This document shows positions 1 through 5,976 of a stretch of DNA of 16,207 nucleotides, piece by piece. The position numbers and the translations under genes were made by a program. The DNA is from Euryarchaeota archaeon UBA33 (GTDB lineage Archaea > Thermoplasmatota > E2 > DHVEG-1): NCBI GenBank assembly GCA_002506745.1, contig DAYE01000058.1:1-16207 (forward strand), given 5' to 3'. How positions within the stretch are numbered: the first letter of the stretch is position 1; the number at the start of each line of letters is the position of its first letter. Under the pieces are notes generated by a model. The model did not search any database. It saw only the letters and a list, made by a program, of their open reading frames with translations, and was not told where the DNA came from.

Positions 1-15
1 GGATATGTTTTTAAA
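1..15. repeat. 15-base direct repeat, copy 1
   Basis: GGATATGTTTTTAAA occurs here and again, identically, at 650-664. The two copies bracket the Lrp/AsnC-type regulator gene. This copy ends 46 bases before the regulator's start codon, so its TTTTTAAA part could serve as a weak TATA element or its whole as an operator. The copy lies at the window edge and may extend further left. Confidence 0.6.
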
Positions 16-61
16 GAAGAAAATGTTACAAAATTGTAATACTTAAGGGGAAGAAAGGGTT

Positions 62-589
62 ATGACAAAAAGTTCTAAAGTCCGCATACAAGAAGATCAG
101 ATGAAGATTCTTGCAGAGCTTCGGAAAAACTCGAGCGAACGTATTGATATGATTGCTAAAAATTGCGGTTTCTCAAAACAAAAAGTATCGAAAAACATTA
201 ACCAGATGGAAAAAAACCATCTGATTTGGGGGTATACTATTGTTGATGATGTGCAAAAACAAAATCTTCAAAAATTTATTCTCTTATTAAAACGAACAGA
301 CGAAAAATTTGATAGTAACACTTTGGATAATATTTCACGACATTTATTCAAAGAAGTGTATACACCAATAGGAGTTATTATTGAGAGTTCACATCGCATT
401 CATGGTGATTACGACTGGGTGGTAATTTTTTTAGCCCCGAATCTAATAGAAGCGAAAAAATTCAGTGAGATATTATTCGATAAATTTCCTGGGATTGCTA
501 AGGATGTAAACTTGATGCAGATAATATTTACGAATCGAGCGAACTATATCCTTAACCCTGATCAAACGAAATTGAGAGAATTTCTTTAA
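62..589 (+). CDS. Lrp/AsnC-family-like transcriptional regulator
   Basis: A 175-residue DNA-binding protein. Residues 12-60 form an AsnC-type winged helix-turn-helix: a first helix (DQMKILAEL), a turn region (IDMIAKNCGFSKQKVSKNI) and a wing reaching IWGYTIVDD. Residues about 68-165 resemble the ligand/oligomerisation (RAM-like) half, with the motif HGDYDWVV (114-121) and the ending NPDQTKLREFL. Both resemble a common methanogen/Thermoplasmatota family of Lrp-like regulators; that comparison is from memory. It is slightly longer than typical Lrp proteins (about 150 residues). The ATG at 62 follows purine-rich AAGGGGAAGAAAGGG. Identical 15-base sequences lie upstream and just downstream, which suggests autoregulation and control of the next gene. 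The gene is clearly AT-rich compared with genes after 1243. Its effector (amino acid or other) cannot be told from the sequence. Confidence 0.85.
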   Translation: MTKSSKVRIQEDQMKILAELRKNSSERIDMIAKNCGFSKQKVSKNINQMEKNHLIWGYTIVDDVQKQNLQKFILLLKRTDEKFDSNTLDNISRHLFKEVYTPIGVIIESSHRIHGDYDWVVIFLAPNLIEAKKFSEILFDKFPGIAKDVNLMQIIFTNRANYILNPDQTKLREFL

Positions 590-599
590 CACAAAAAAA

Positions 600-625
600 C
601 ATTGAGTCTTAAAACCTTGTCAATG
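600..625. other. Weak inverted repeat after the regulator gene
   Basis: CATTGA (600-605) and TCAATG (620-625) are exact inverted arms around a 14-base loop, 10 bases after the regulator's stop codon. The stem is only six pairs and no T-run follows, so a role as terminator is doubtful. Confidence 0.25.
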
Positions 626-649
626 CTTGTCCGATGATTGTTACTCTTA

Positions 650-664
650 GGATATGTTTTTAAA
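650..664. repeat. 15-base direct repeat, copy 2
   Basis: Identical to bases 1-15 (GGATATGTTTTTAAA). It lies in the 157-base gap between the regulator and the cysteine miniprotein, 83 bases before that gene's ATG. Position and identity suggest a shared regulator site or a duplicated promoter element. Confidence 0.6.
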
Positions 665-746
665 AGCACTACAACGGACAAAGCACAGAGGATTTATGAC
701 TGATATACAATAAAGTTATGGGCGGACTTGTGATACAAGGGGTGGA

Positions 747-941
747 ATGAAAAGAAAAAAAGAATACATAGTATTGGATGATACCTATTCTGAATCAATG
801 ACCTACGAATCTCAATGTATGCACTGTAAAATTTTAAAAATAGCTGGAAAGTGCAAAGCATACCCCAATGCGATACCTCTTGACATTTGGACGGCAAAGA
901 GGAAAGACTGCAATAGGTTCACACCTCTAAGAACTACATAG
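747..941 (+). CDS. Four-cysteine miniprotein, probably zinc-binding
   Basis: A 64-residue protein with cysteines at 24, 27, 36 and 55 in the order CxxC-x8-C-x18-C. The motif around them (CMHCKILKIAGKCKAYPNAIP, then DIW and DCNRF) resembles a widespread family of short uncharacterised proteins whose core reads CxxC...C.A[FY]P.GIP..I. The cysteine spacing suggests one structural metal site. The N-terminus is basic (MKRKKE). The ATG is preceded by AAGGGGTGG (738-745), a convincing though close ribosome site. A TATA-like stretch (GATATACAATAAAG) lies at 702-715, and a ten-T run at 960-969 would end the transcript. There is no transmembrane segment. The cellular role is unknown. I am fairly sure this is a real gene because of the metal motif, the ribosome site and the terminator together. 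Confidence 0.8.
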   Translation: MKRKKEYIVLDDTYSESMTYESQCMHCKILKIAGKCKAYPNAIPLDIWTAKRKDCNRFTPLRTT

Positions 942-959
942 TCTTTACCAGAAAATCTA

Positions 960-969
960 TTTTTTTTTT
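960..969 (+). terminator. T10 archaeal-type terminator
   Basis: An uninterrupted run of ten T, 19 bases after the stop codon of the cysteine miniprotein. It fits the U-tract termination signal used by archaeal RNA polymerase. No hairpin precedes it. Confidence 0.6.
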
Positions 970-1011
970 GTCATTGATTCGCACAAATAACATGATGTTT
1001 TCAGGAAATGT

Positions 1012-1019
1012 TTTATAAA
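1012..1019 (+). promoter_or_regulatory. TATA box for the 32-codon small ORF
   Basis: TTTATAAA, 41 bases before the small ORF's start codon. Transcription would begin near 1042 and give a leader of roughly 18 bases that includes the ribosome site. Confidence 0.5.
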
Positions 1020-1059
1020 GCGATTAATGTTCATAGAATTGTAAGTGAGGGGTGAAGGA

Positions 1060-1158
1060 ATGCCAACTTTTTCACAACGTGTTAAAAAGGCGTGGAAAAA
1101 TATAATTGAGATAAAGCTCGAAAACATTGAGATAAAGTCGAAAAAGGATGAAAAATAA
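1060..1158 (+). CDS. Small ORF, 32 residues, with tandem seven-residue repeat
   Basis: A short ORF beginning MPTFSQRVKKAWKN and ending EIKSKKDEK. The ATG has a good ribosome site (AGGGGTGAAGG, 1048-1058) and a TATA box at the right distance (1012-1019). The second half contains an in-frame duplication: ATTGAGATAAAG occurs at 1105-1116 and again 21 bases later at 1126-1137, which codes IEIK twice, seven residues apart. The product is strongly basic and probably alpha-helical, with a possible amphipathic face and no cysteines or membrane segment. I do not recognise it. The case for a real gene rests on the promoter, ribosome site and start codon lining up; homologues would be needed to confirm it. 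The opposite strand also has an open frame across here, without a ribosome site. Confidence 0.5.
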   Translation: MPTFSQRVKKAWKNIIEIKLENIEIKSKKDEK

Positions 1159-1161
1159 AAG

Positions 1162-1169
1162 TTTATATT
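1162..1169 (+). promoter_or_regulatory. TATA box for the pncC-rtcA unit
   Basis: TTTATATT immediately after the small ORF's stop codon. The expected transcript start is about 1193, leaving a leader of about 50 bases with the ribosome site GAGGTGGT at 1226-1233. Confidence 0.6.
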
Positions 1170-1242
1170 TGCTGTTTTAATGCTCTGTATCGATGGTAGT
1201 GCTGGACAGATATTTTGATAAAACAGAGGTGGTAATAAGTCT

Positions 1243-1731
1243 ATGATAAATCCTGAACTTGTTAATAAACTCTCTGATGAACTGAAAAAACAAAAAGCGA
1301 CGGTCGCGACCGCGGAATCATGCACCGGGGGTCTTCTTGCGCATACTCTGACGAACGTTTCTGGGAGCTCCGCGTATTTCGATCGAGGGGTAATTTCCTA
1401 TAGCAACAAGGCAAAACAAGAGGTCCTTGGAGTTCCAGAAGATGTATTGAAAAAATATGGTGCTGTGAGCAGAAAAGTAGCTGAAGTGATGGCGCAGGGT
1501 ATCCGACAACGAGCATCGGTTGACTATGGTCTTGCTACGACAGGAATTGCAGGACCAACCGGGGGTACCAATGACAAACCAGTAGGATTAGTGTACATCG
1601 CGATAGCAACCAAGGACTATGTGACAGTCAAACGATATCTCTTCTCAGGAGATCGTCTGACCAATAAAGAAAGCGGTTGTGCCGCCGCACTGGAACTTCT
1701 CTTAGAACTACTATCTCAGAAAAAGAGTTGA
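1243..1731 (+). CDS. pncC: CinA C-terminal domain protein (NMN amidohydrolase, PncC type)
   Basis: A 162-residue stand-alone CinA-C domain, the same size as bacterial PncC. The family hydrolyses the amide of nicotinamide mononucleotide to nicotinic acid mononucleotide plus ammonia, recycling NMN into NAD synthesis in the cytosol. Visible hallmarks are ATAESCTGG at residues 22-30, with Ser26 at the position of the catalytic serine, then FDRGVISYSNKAK (46-58) and GIAGPTGGT plus KPVGLVYIA (101-120). The N-terminal MoCF-like domain of full CinA is absent and was probably never present, since a promoter and ribosome site lie directly upstream. The stop codon overlaps a possible TTG start of rtcA and lies five bases before its preferred GTG, so the two are very likely co-transcribed and translationally coupled. 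The function is inferred from family; some members may act on other substrates. Confidence 0.88.
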   Translation: MINPELVNKLSDELKKQKATVATAESCTGGLLAHTLTNVSGSSAYFDRGVISYSNKAKQEVLGVPEDVLKKYGAVSRKVAEVMAQGIRQRASVDYGLATTGIAGPTGGTNDKPVGLVYIAIATKDYVTVKRYLFSGDRLTNKESGCAAALELLLELLSQKKS

Positions 1732-1736
1732 AAAAT

Positions 1737-2756
1737 GTGCTAACAATCGATGGATCCTATGGTGAAGGTGGTGGACAGATTGTCCGCACCGCGGTAGCCT
1801 TATCGGTTCTTACCAAGCAGCCAATCGAAATTACCAATATTCGGGCAGGACGTCCGATCCCAGGGTTACGCCCGCAACATTACACAGCGCTCTCTTGTAT
1901 ACGGACCATCTGCGATGCAGAGGTAGAAGGTCTCTCCATTCATTCCGCAAACCTGAGATTCACGCCGCGTGACATCAAACCAGGGACTTATACCTTTGAT
2001 ATAGGGACTGCTGGGAGCATGACACTGGTATTCCAGGCTTGTTTGCTTAGCGCGTTTCATTCATCGGCACCACTCACCATCGTACTGCGAGGCGGAACCG
2101 ATGTACGATGGGCGCCATCATGGGATTATTTTACCCATGTGTTCCTTCCGTTAATATCAAAAATTGGGATAAAAACTGACATCAAGTTACTTAAACGCGG
2201 GTACTATCCGACCGGGGGTGGGGAAGCATCACTGACGATTCATCCTGTTAAAAAACTCCTACCATTCTCCGCACAGGAACCTCAAAGTTTTACTGAACTG
2301 TCTGGTATTATCCATCGTGCGAATCTTCCTGATCATATCAGCATACGCATGAAACATGCAGCGATCAAAGCTGCGATGAAAAAGAATCTTCGTTCTACCA
2401 TCCAGATCGACGCAGCTCCCTCGTCCTCTCCTGGTACAGGAATCACCTTATGGTCCGAATCAGAAAGAACAATTATTGGGTCAACCGTACTTGGTGAAAA
2501 AACACTCTCTGCTGAAGCAGTCGGGGAAACAGCGGCGAATCTTCTGATCCAGGAAATCACAAGTGGAGCGACTCTTGATCGCTATGCAATTGACCAGATA
2601 CTCCCCTACCTTGCTCTAGCGCCAAGAGGGTCTGCTTGTCTCATCAGAGAAATCAGTAACCATACCCATACCAACATGTGGCTCATTAAACAGTTTTTTC
2701 CCATTGATTTTGAGGTAACACCACAACAAAATGCTCTTCGGATTGTTGTCAAATAA
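1737..2756 (+). CDS. rtcA: RNA 3'-terminal phosphate cyclase
   Basis: RtcA converts an RNA 3'-phosphate to a 2',3'-cyclic phosphate using ATP, through a covalent histidine-AMP intermediate. The N-terminus IDGSYGEGGGQIVRTAVALS is the family signature. It is followed by RAGRPIPGLRPQH, GTAGSMTLVFQ and RGGTDVRWAPSWDYF. Near the end, NHTHTN carries the nucleophilic histidine; counted from the GTG at 1737, its first His is residue 309, matching the position known in the E. coli enzyme. The GTG start gives 339 residues, the usual family length. TTG at 1728 is a second option. No strong ribosome site is visible, which fits translation coupled to the preceding pncC stop codon at 1729-1731. The protein looks intact and active. 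In some organisms RtcA pairs with the RtcB ligase or archease, and neither is nearby here. The pairing with an NMN deamidase gene is unusual. Confidence 0.93.
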   Translation: MLTIDGSYGEGGGQIVRTAVALSVLTKQPIEITNIRAGRPIPGLRPQHYTALSCIRTICDAEVEGLSIHSANLRFTPRDIKPGTYTFDIGTAGSMTLVFQACLLSAFHSSAPLTIVLRGGTDVRWAPSWDYFTHVFLPLISKIGIKTDIKLLKRGYYPTGGGEASLTIHPVKKLLPFSAQEPQSFTELSGIIHRANLPDHISIRMKHAAIKAAMKKNLRSTIQIDAAPSSSPGTGITLWSESERTIIGSTVLGEKTLSAEAVGETAANLLIQEITSGATLDRYAIDQILPYLALAPRGSACLIREISNHTHTNMWLIKQFFPIDFEVTPQQNALRIVVK

Positions 2757-2764
2757 AACACAAA

Positions 2765-2790
2765 TTTAAATACAAACAATATATTTGTTT
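2765..2790 (+). promoter_or_regulatory. Promoter region of the PAS protein with inverted repeat
   Basis: TTTAAATA (2765-2772) is a TATA box, and a second TATA-like core lies within AACAATATATTTG (2777-2787). Around the second core, AAACAA (2774-2779) and TTGTTT (2785-2790) are exact inverted arms with a five-base spacer, so a dimeric repressor could sit on the TATA element. Whether the repeat has a function is inference. Confidence 0.45.
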
Positions 2791-2837
2791 ATTGAACGAA
2801 TCGGATTTAAGAATATGATGCATATCAAGTGATGGGA

Positions 2838-4397
2838 ATGCAAGAAATAAAAGAAAATATCGCAGTGGAGAAACCACCGGTCACCCCCCCTGATGATCGG
2901 TATCGTACGTTGTTCGAGCGGATTAATGCAGCTGCGTTTCTCACCAGTTTTGAGGGGCAAATCCAAGAGGCGAATCAAAAATCCTATGAGTTTCTCGGTT
3001 ATGATTGGAGTGAACTCCTCCGTTTGACATTGCAGGACGTCCTTTCGAAAGACGTCGATTGGCAACAATGTCGTGATGAGCTTGCTGCCCGTGGATGCCT
3101 CACGTTTGAATCAGAGGCGGTCTGTAAAAACGGCAGTCATTTTCCTGTGGAAGTCAATATCTCGATATTCCGGATGGATGGCTCCTTAGTGATGTTCGTT
3201 TTACTCTGGGATATCACAGCGCGGAAAAACCAGGAGAAACGATTGAAAGAGAGCGAAAAGAAATATCACGGATTGTTTGAATATACGACCGATGGGATCT
3301 TTGTTCTTGATGCCCATGGGGATATCCTTGATATCAACACACGCATGTGTGAGATTCTTGATGTCATGAAATCCTCGTTTCTGAATAAAAACCTGTTTAA
3401 CATGGATTTGTTGACTGCACGATCTCTTCCTGTGGTGATTCAGCAGTTTGAACAGCTCCTCTCGGAGAAAGTCGCAGCGAGTTATTCAACAGAGATAAAG
3501 AATCGCCAGGGGCGGATCTTAGAAGTGGAGATCAGCTCGTTTTTCTTAGTCAAGAAGGATAACGAGGTTGATAATTTTGTGTTAATTGTCCGTGATAATA
3601 CTGCCAGGAAAGAATCAGAACAGAGACAACGGCAGGAGCATGAATTATTCAAAACCTTGCTGGAGAATCTTTACGATTCTATCTTCTTTAAAGATGATCT
3701 GCATCGGTTCATTTTGGTCAATAAAACAAACGCTGCGTATGGCAATGTGACCACAGAGGAATTCAGAGGGAAAACCGATTTTGACTTCCTATCAAAAGAA
3801 CAGGCGCAGAGGATTCATGACGATGAAGATGCGATCATGCGTTCTGGGCAAGCGATTGTCAATAAGGTCGAACGAGTGATTCTTGGTGATGATGTAGAAC
3901 GTTTTCTGTTCGTTACGAAATTCCCTCGGTATAATGCAGAAGGGGAGATCATCGGAACGATGGGGCTGTCTAGGGATGTGACCGAATGGAAACATACGGA
4001 GGAGGAACTTGCGAAAAATCATACCATGTTACAAACGCTTCTAGACGCGATCCCTGATGCGGTGTGTTTTAAGGATAGTCAGAATCGATTCGTACTGGTG
4101 AATAAAGCGATGATAAAACGGTTTATGGTTCAGCCTGAGATGATGTTGGGCAAGACAGATTTTGATTTTCTCCCTTCTGAGCAGGCGCAAAAAACCTCCG
4201 AGGAGGATACTCGGATAGTTCAATCCGGGACATCGATGATTGATTGTGTCGAGCGAATCCTCGAGAAGGATGGTTCTGAACATTGGTATTCAGTAACAAA
4301 GGTCGCTTGGCATGACTCAAGCGGGAAGATCATTGGCACTCTTGGTCTATATCGAAATGTAACAGAGGAGAAAAAGATCCAGGAGATAAAACAATAG
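2838..4397 (+). CDS. Four-PAS-domain protein without an output domain
   Basis: A soluble protein of 519 residues made of four consecutive PAS folds and short linkers. From the ATG at 2838 they are at about 18-128 (ending in the PAC-like WDITARK), 141-257 (DGIFVLDAHGDILDIN ... VRDNTARK), 269-383 and 395-510 (both ending GLxRxVTE). PAS3 and PAS4 are clear duplicates: both have FKDxxxRFxLVNK, GKTDFDFL (311-318 and 438-445), EQAQ, SG and VER at matching places, about 127 residues apart. PAS domains bind small ligands or cofactors such as haem or flavin, or relay signals by dimerisation. There is no histidine kinase, GGDEF, HTH or membrane segment, and the frame ends in a coiled-coil-like tail (EEKKIQEIKQ), where a kinase would normally start. 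No kinase remnant follows; a T8 run does. Starts at GTG 2829 or ATG 2832 are possible. I prefer 2838 because GTGAT (2829-2833) can act as its ribosome site. Confidence 0.88.
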   Translation: MQEIKENIAVEKPPVTPPDDRYRTLFERINAAAFLTSFEGQIQEANQKSYEFLGYDWSELLRLTLQDVLSKDVDWQQCRDELAARGCLTFESEAVCKNGSHFPVEVNISIFRMDGSLVMFVLLWDITARKNQEKRLKESEKKYHGLFEYTTDGIFVLDAHGDILDINTRMCEILDVMKSSFLNKNLFNMDLLTARSLPVVIQQFEQLLSEKVAASYSTEIKNRQGRILEVEISSFFLVKKDNEVDNFVLIVRDNTARKESEQRQRQEHELFKTLLENLYDSIFFKDDLHRFILVNKTNAAYGNVTTEEFRGKTDFDFLSKEQAQRIHDDEDAIMRSGQAIVNKVERVILGDDVERFLFVTKFPRYNAEGEIIGTMGLSRDVTEWKHTEEELAKNHTMLQTLLDAIPDAVCFKDSQNRFVLVNKAMIKRFMVQPEMMLGKTDFDFLPSEQAQKTSEEDTRIVQSGTSMIDCVERILEKDGSEHWYSVTKVAWHDSSGKIIGTLGLYRNVTEEKKIQEIKQ

Positions 4398-4407
4398 ATC
4401 AATGGTA

Positions 4408-4415
4408 TTTTTTTT
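4408..4415 (+). terminator. T8 terminator after the PAS gene
   Basis: A run of eight T starting 11 bases after the stop codon, with a second run of seven T at about 4443-4449. Typical of archaeal U-tract termination. Confidence 0.55.
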
Positions 4416-4661
4416 CTATTCTGCTTTCAGGTGGCTAATTCTGTTTTTTTATCTTATCGTCAGGGTGGTATCTGATGATGAATTTTTGTTTTTCTTCGAG
4501 AAATAGATAACAGATAAAACAAAAAACATGAATGGATGAGATAGAAGTGGTTCTTCTCCTGTCGGATTCTTGCATTCTTATCTTTCTTTTCCCTTGATGT
4601 GGGAAAGATTCTTTCTAGATGTATCGAGGGAAATCCTCCTTATGATAATTTTATAACAAAA
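4416..4661. other. Non-coding spacer
   Basis: About 250 bases without a credible gene. It holds another T7 run near 4443, imperfect complementary T-rich and A-rich stretches (4443-4458 against about 4503-4528) and no tRNA-like fold. A C-box-like ATGATGA at 4475 has no D box after it. I see no function beyond termination of the upstream gene and promoter DNA for the downstream one. Confidence 0.4.
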
Positions 4662-4669
4662 TTTATATA
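4662..4669 (+). promoter_or_regulatory. Distal TATA box before the hydrolase
   Basis: TTTATATA, a near-perfect archaeal TATA box. The predicted transcript start is about 4690-4695, a few bases before an in-frame ATG pair (4700 and 4703). That allows either a leaderless longer protein or simply a long leader to the start at 4862. Confidence 0.5.
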
Positions 4670-4809
4670 CTAACTAAGTCAATATAAGTTTAAGGTTTGA
4701 TGATGGGGGGCGATCCCTATTTTTCCCATCTCTCCTCACCACCTCCTCCCGGCCTCCCCATCCCAACCTTACAAACACCTTTTTTGGAACATAATATTCC
4801 AACGATAAA

Positions 4810-4817
4810 TTTATATT
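4810..4817 (+). promoter_or_regulatory. Proximal TATA box before the hydrolase
   Basis: TTTATATT, 52 bases before the preferred ATG at 4862. Transcription from about 4838-4842 would give a short leader containing the ribosome site GGAGGT (4851-4856). This supports 4862 as the main start. Confidence 0.5.
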
Positions 4818-4861
4818 CTGTCTTGTCTCTTTCCATTCCTATGGGGAAACGGAGGTTTCAA

Positions 4862-5875
4862 ATGAAAAATTTTTTTTCAATACAAATTCTCGCATACTTC
4901 CTTGTTAGTATTCTAATTGGAACATTCCTTCCAGGATCATTTTGTCAAGCTCTCACTCATGATAATACCAAATATGGTATGGATGAACCACCAACACCAC
5001 CACAAGAACCAACAGATGGTCCAGGTGGATCAAACTATTCTCATCATGGTGTGAAACAATCGCGATATGGATTTGGTGTACGTGAGTTTTGGATCTTCGA
5101 ACCAAGTGATCCAATCCCATCATCAGCGCCTCTCATTATTTTCAACCATGGATGGAGCGCATTCTATCCTATCTTCTATAAAGAATGGGTGATCCATCTA
5201 GTGAAACGCGGTAATATCGTCGTTTATCCCCGGTACCAACTGACACCAATCATAGGGACCCGTACTGCGACCAAAAATGCTATTCATGCGGTACAACGAG
5301 CAATCGCTATCCTCCAAAACGGCGATCATGTCACACCTGATCTTGATAAATTCGCAATCGTGGGCCATTCACTGGGTGGTGGTATCACCGCTGAGATGGC
5401 TGCACTCGCGGCGGATAACGGTCTTCCAAGCCCGAAAGCGGTCATGCCTGTGCAGCCGTTCATCCGTCTTGACACGATGATGAATGATTTTCATGATATC
5501 TCAGCATCGACGCTTTTGTTAGTGGTCGTGGGGGAGAATGATACCATTGTTGGGAACTATTCAGGGAAAACGATTTTTAACACCGCTGATCAAATACCGC
5601 TGGATCGGAAGGATTTTATCATTCAACGGACGGATCGACACGGGGAACCTGCGCTCGTCGCGGATCATCTTGCACCTTTGTGTATTCCAGGGAGTTCTTT
5701 GGTCGATGCCATGGATTTCTACAGCACCTGGAAATTGTTTGATGCGTTGACTGATTATGCATTCTATGGCATAAATCAAGAGTACTGTCTTGGGAATACC
5801 CCGGAGCAGCGATTCATGGGCTATTGGAGTGATGGTGTCCCAGCCCTAGAGCTAGTGGTCACCGATACTCCTTGA
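4862..5875 (+). CDS. Exported alpha/beta hydrolase (probable serine esterase/lipase-like)
   Basis: A 337-residue secreted enzyme. Residues 1-30 are a Sec signal peptide (hydrophobic core IQILAYFLVSILIGTFL, likely cut near FCQA). A Pro-rich linker (DEPPTPPQEPTDGPGG) follows, then an alpha/beta-hydrolase fold: the oxyanion-strand motif IIFNHGWSA (92-100), the nucleophile elbow GHSLGG with Ser170, the acid in VVGENDTIVG (Asp227) and a candidate catalytic His269 in VADHL. This resembles chlorophyllase or PET-hydrolase-like and dienelactone-hydrolase-like esterases. The chemistry is ester hydrolysis; the substrate is unknown. The ATG at 4862 has a strong ribosome site GGAGGT five bases upstream. 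The frame stays open back to TTG 4697 and ATG 4700, adding about 54 Pro-rich residues that would bury the signal peptide, so I reject that as the main form. It is monocistronic and followed by T6. Confidence 0.86.
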   Translation: MKNFFSIQILAYFLVSILIGTFLPGSFCQALTHDNTKYGMDEPPTPPQEPTDGPGGSNYSHHGVKQSRYGFGVREFWIFEPSDPIPSSAPLIIFNHGWSAFYPIFYKEWVIHLVKRGNIVVYPRYQLTPIIGTRTATKNAIHAVQRAIAILQNGDHVTPDLDKFAIVGHSLGGGITAEMAALAADNGLPSPKAVMPVQPFIRLDTMMNDFHDISASTLLLVVVGENDTIVGNYSGKTIFNTADQIPLDRKDFIIQRTDRHGEPALVADHLAPLCIPGSSLVDAMDFYSTWKLFDALTDYAFYGINQEYCLGNTPEQRFMGYWSDGVPALELVVTDTP

Positions 5876-5921
5876 TTTTTTCCTTGGATATTCTATCGTT
5901 TTGTCGTTTTCACAGATGAGG

Positions 5922-5929
5922 TTTAAATA
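5922..5929 (+). promoter_or_regulatory. TATA box of the Lys-rich small protein gene
   Basis: TTTAAATA within GAGGTTTAAATAGG, an archaeal TATA box with a purine-rich BRE-like flank. The predicted transcript start is near 5950-5955, on the palindrome at 5952-5966. Confidence 0.6.
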
Positions 5930-5951
5930 GGTTCACTGGCAACAAATATCA

Positions 5952-5966
5952 TGCTATTAAATAGCA
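5952..5966. promoter_or_regulatory. Perfect 15-base palindrome at the transcript start (candidate operator)
   Basis: TGCTATT-A-AATAGCA is fully symmetric about A5959. A partial third half-site (ATAGCA) follows directly at 5967-5970. It sits about 25 bases after the TATA box and 11 bases before the start codon, where a repressor would block initiation. A short RNA hairpin at the 5' end of the message is the alternative. Confidence 0.45.
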
Positions 5967-5976
5967 ATAGCAGGAT

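Noticed and set aside
957..1325. A 122-codon minus-strand open frame across the small ORF and the pncC start
   Set aside because: It has no ribosome site, covers plus-strand promoter, ribosome site and T-run elements, and its composition (runs of Phe, Ser and Leu) is that of antisense AT-rich DNA.
1677..1736. Extended N-terminus of RtcA inside the pncC frame
   Set aside because: The extra 20 residues do not fit the family N-terminus. The GTG at 1737 gives the normal length and puts the catalytic His at 309.
4475..4481. C-box-like ATGATGA suggesting a C/D-box guide RNA in the spacer
   Set aside because: No D box (CTGA) or internal C'/D' pair lies at a usable distance, and no terminal stem is visible.
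4697..4861. Longer hydrolase start at TTG 4697 or ATG 4700 as the main protein
   Set aside because: The extension puts a Pro-rich tail before an obvious signal peptide and has no ribosome site, while ATG 4862 has GGAGGT at ideal spacing. It is kept only as an alternative-start finding.
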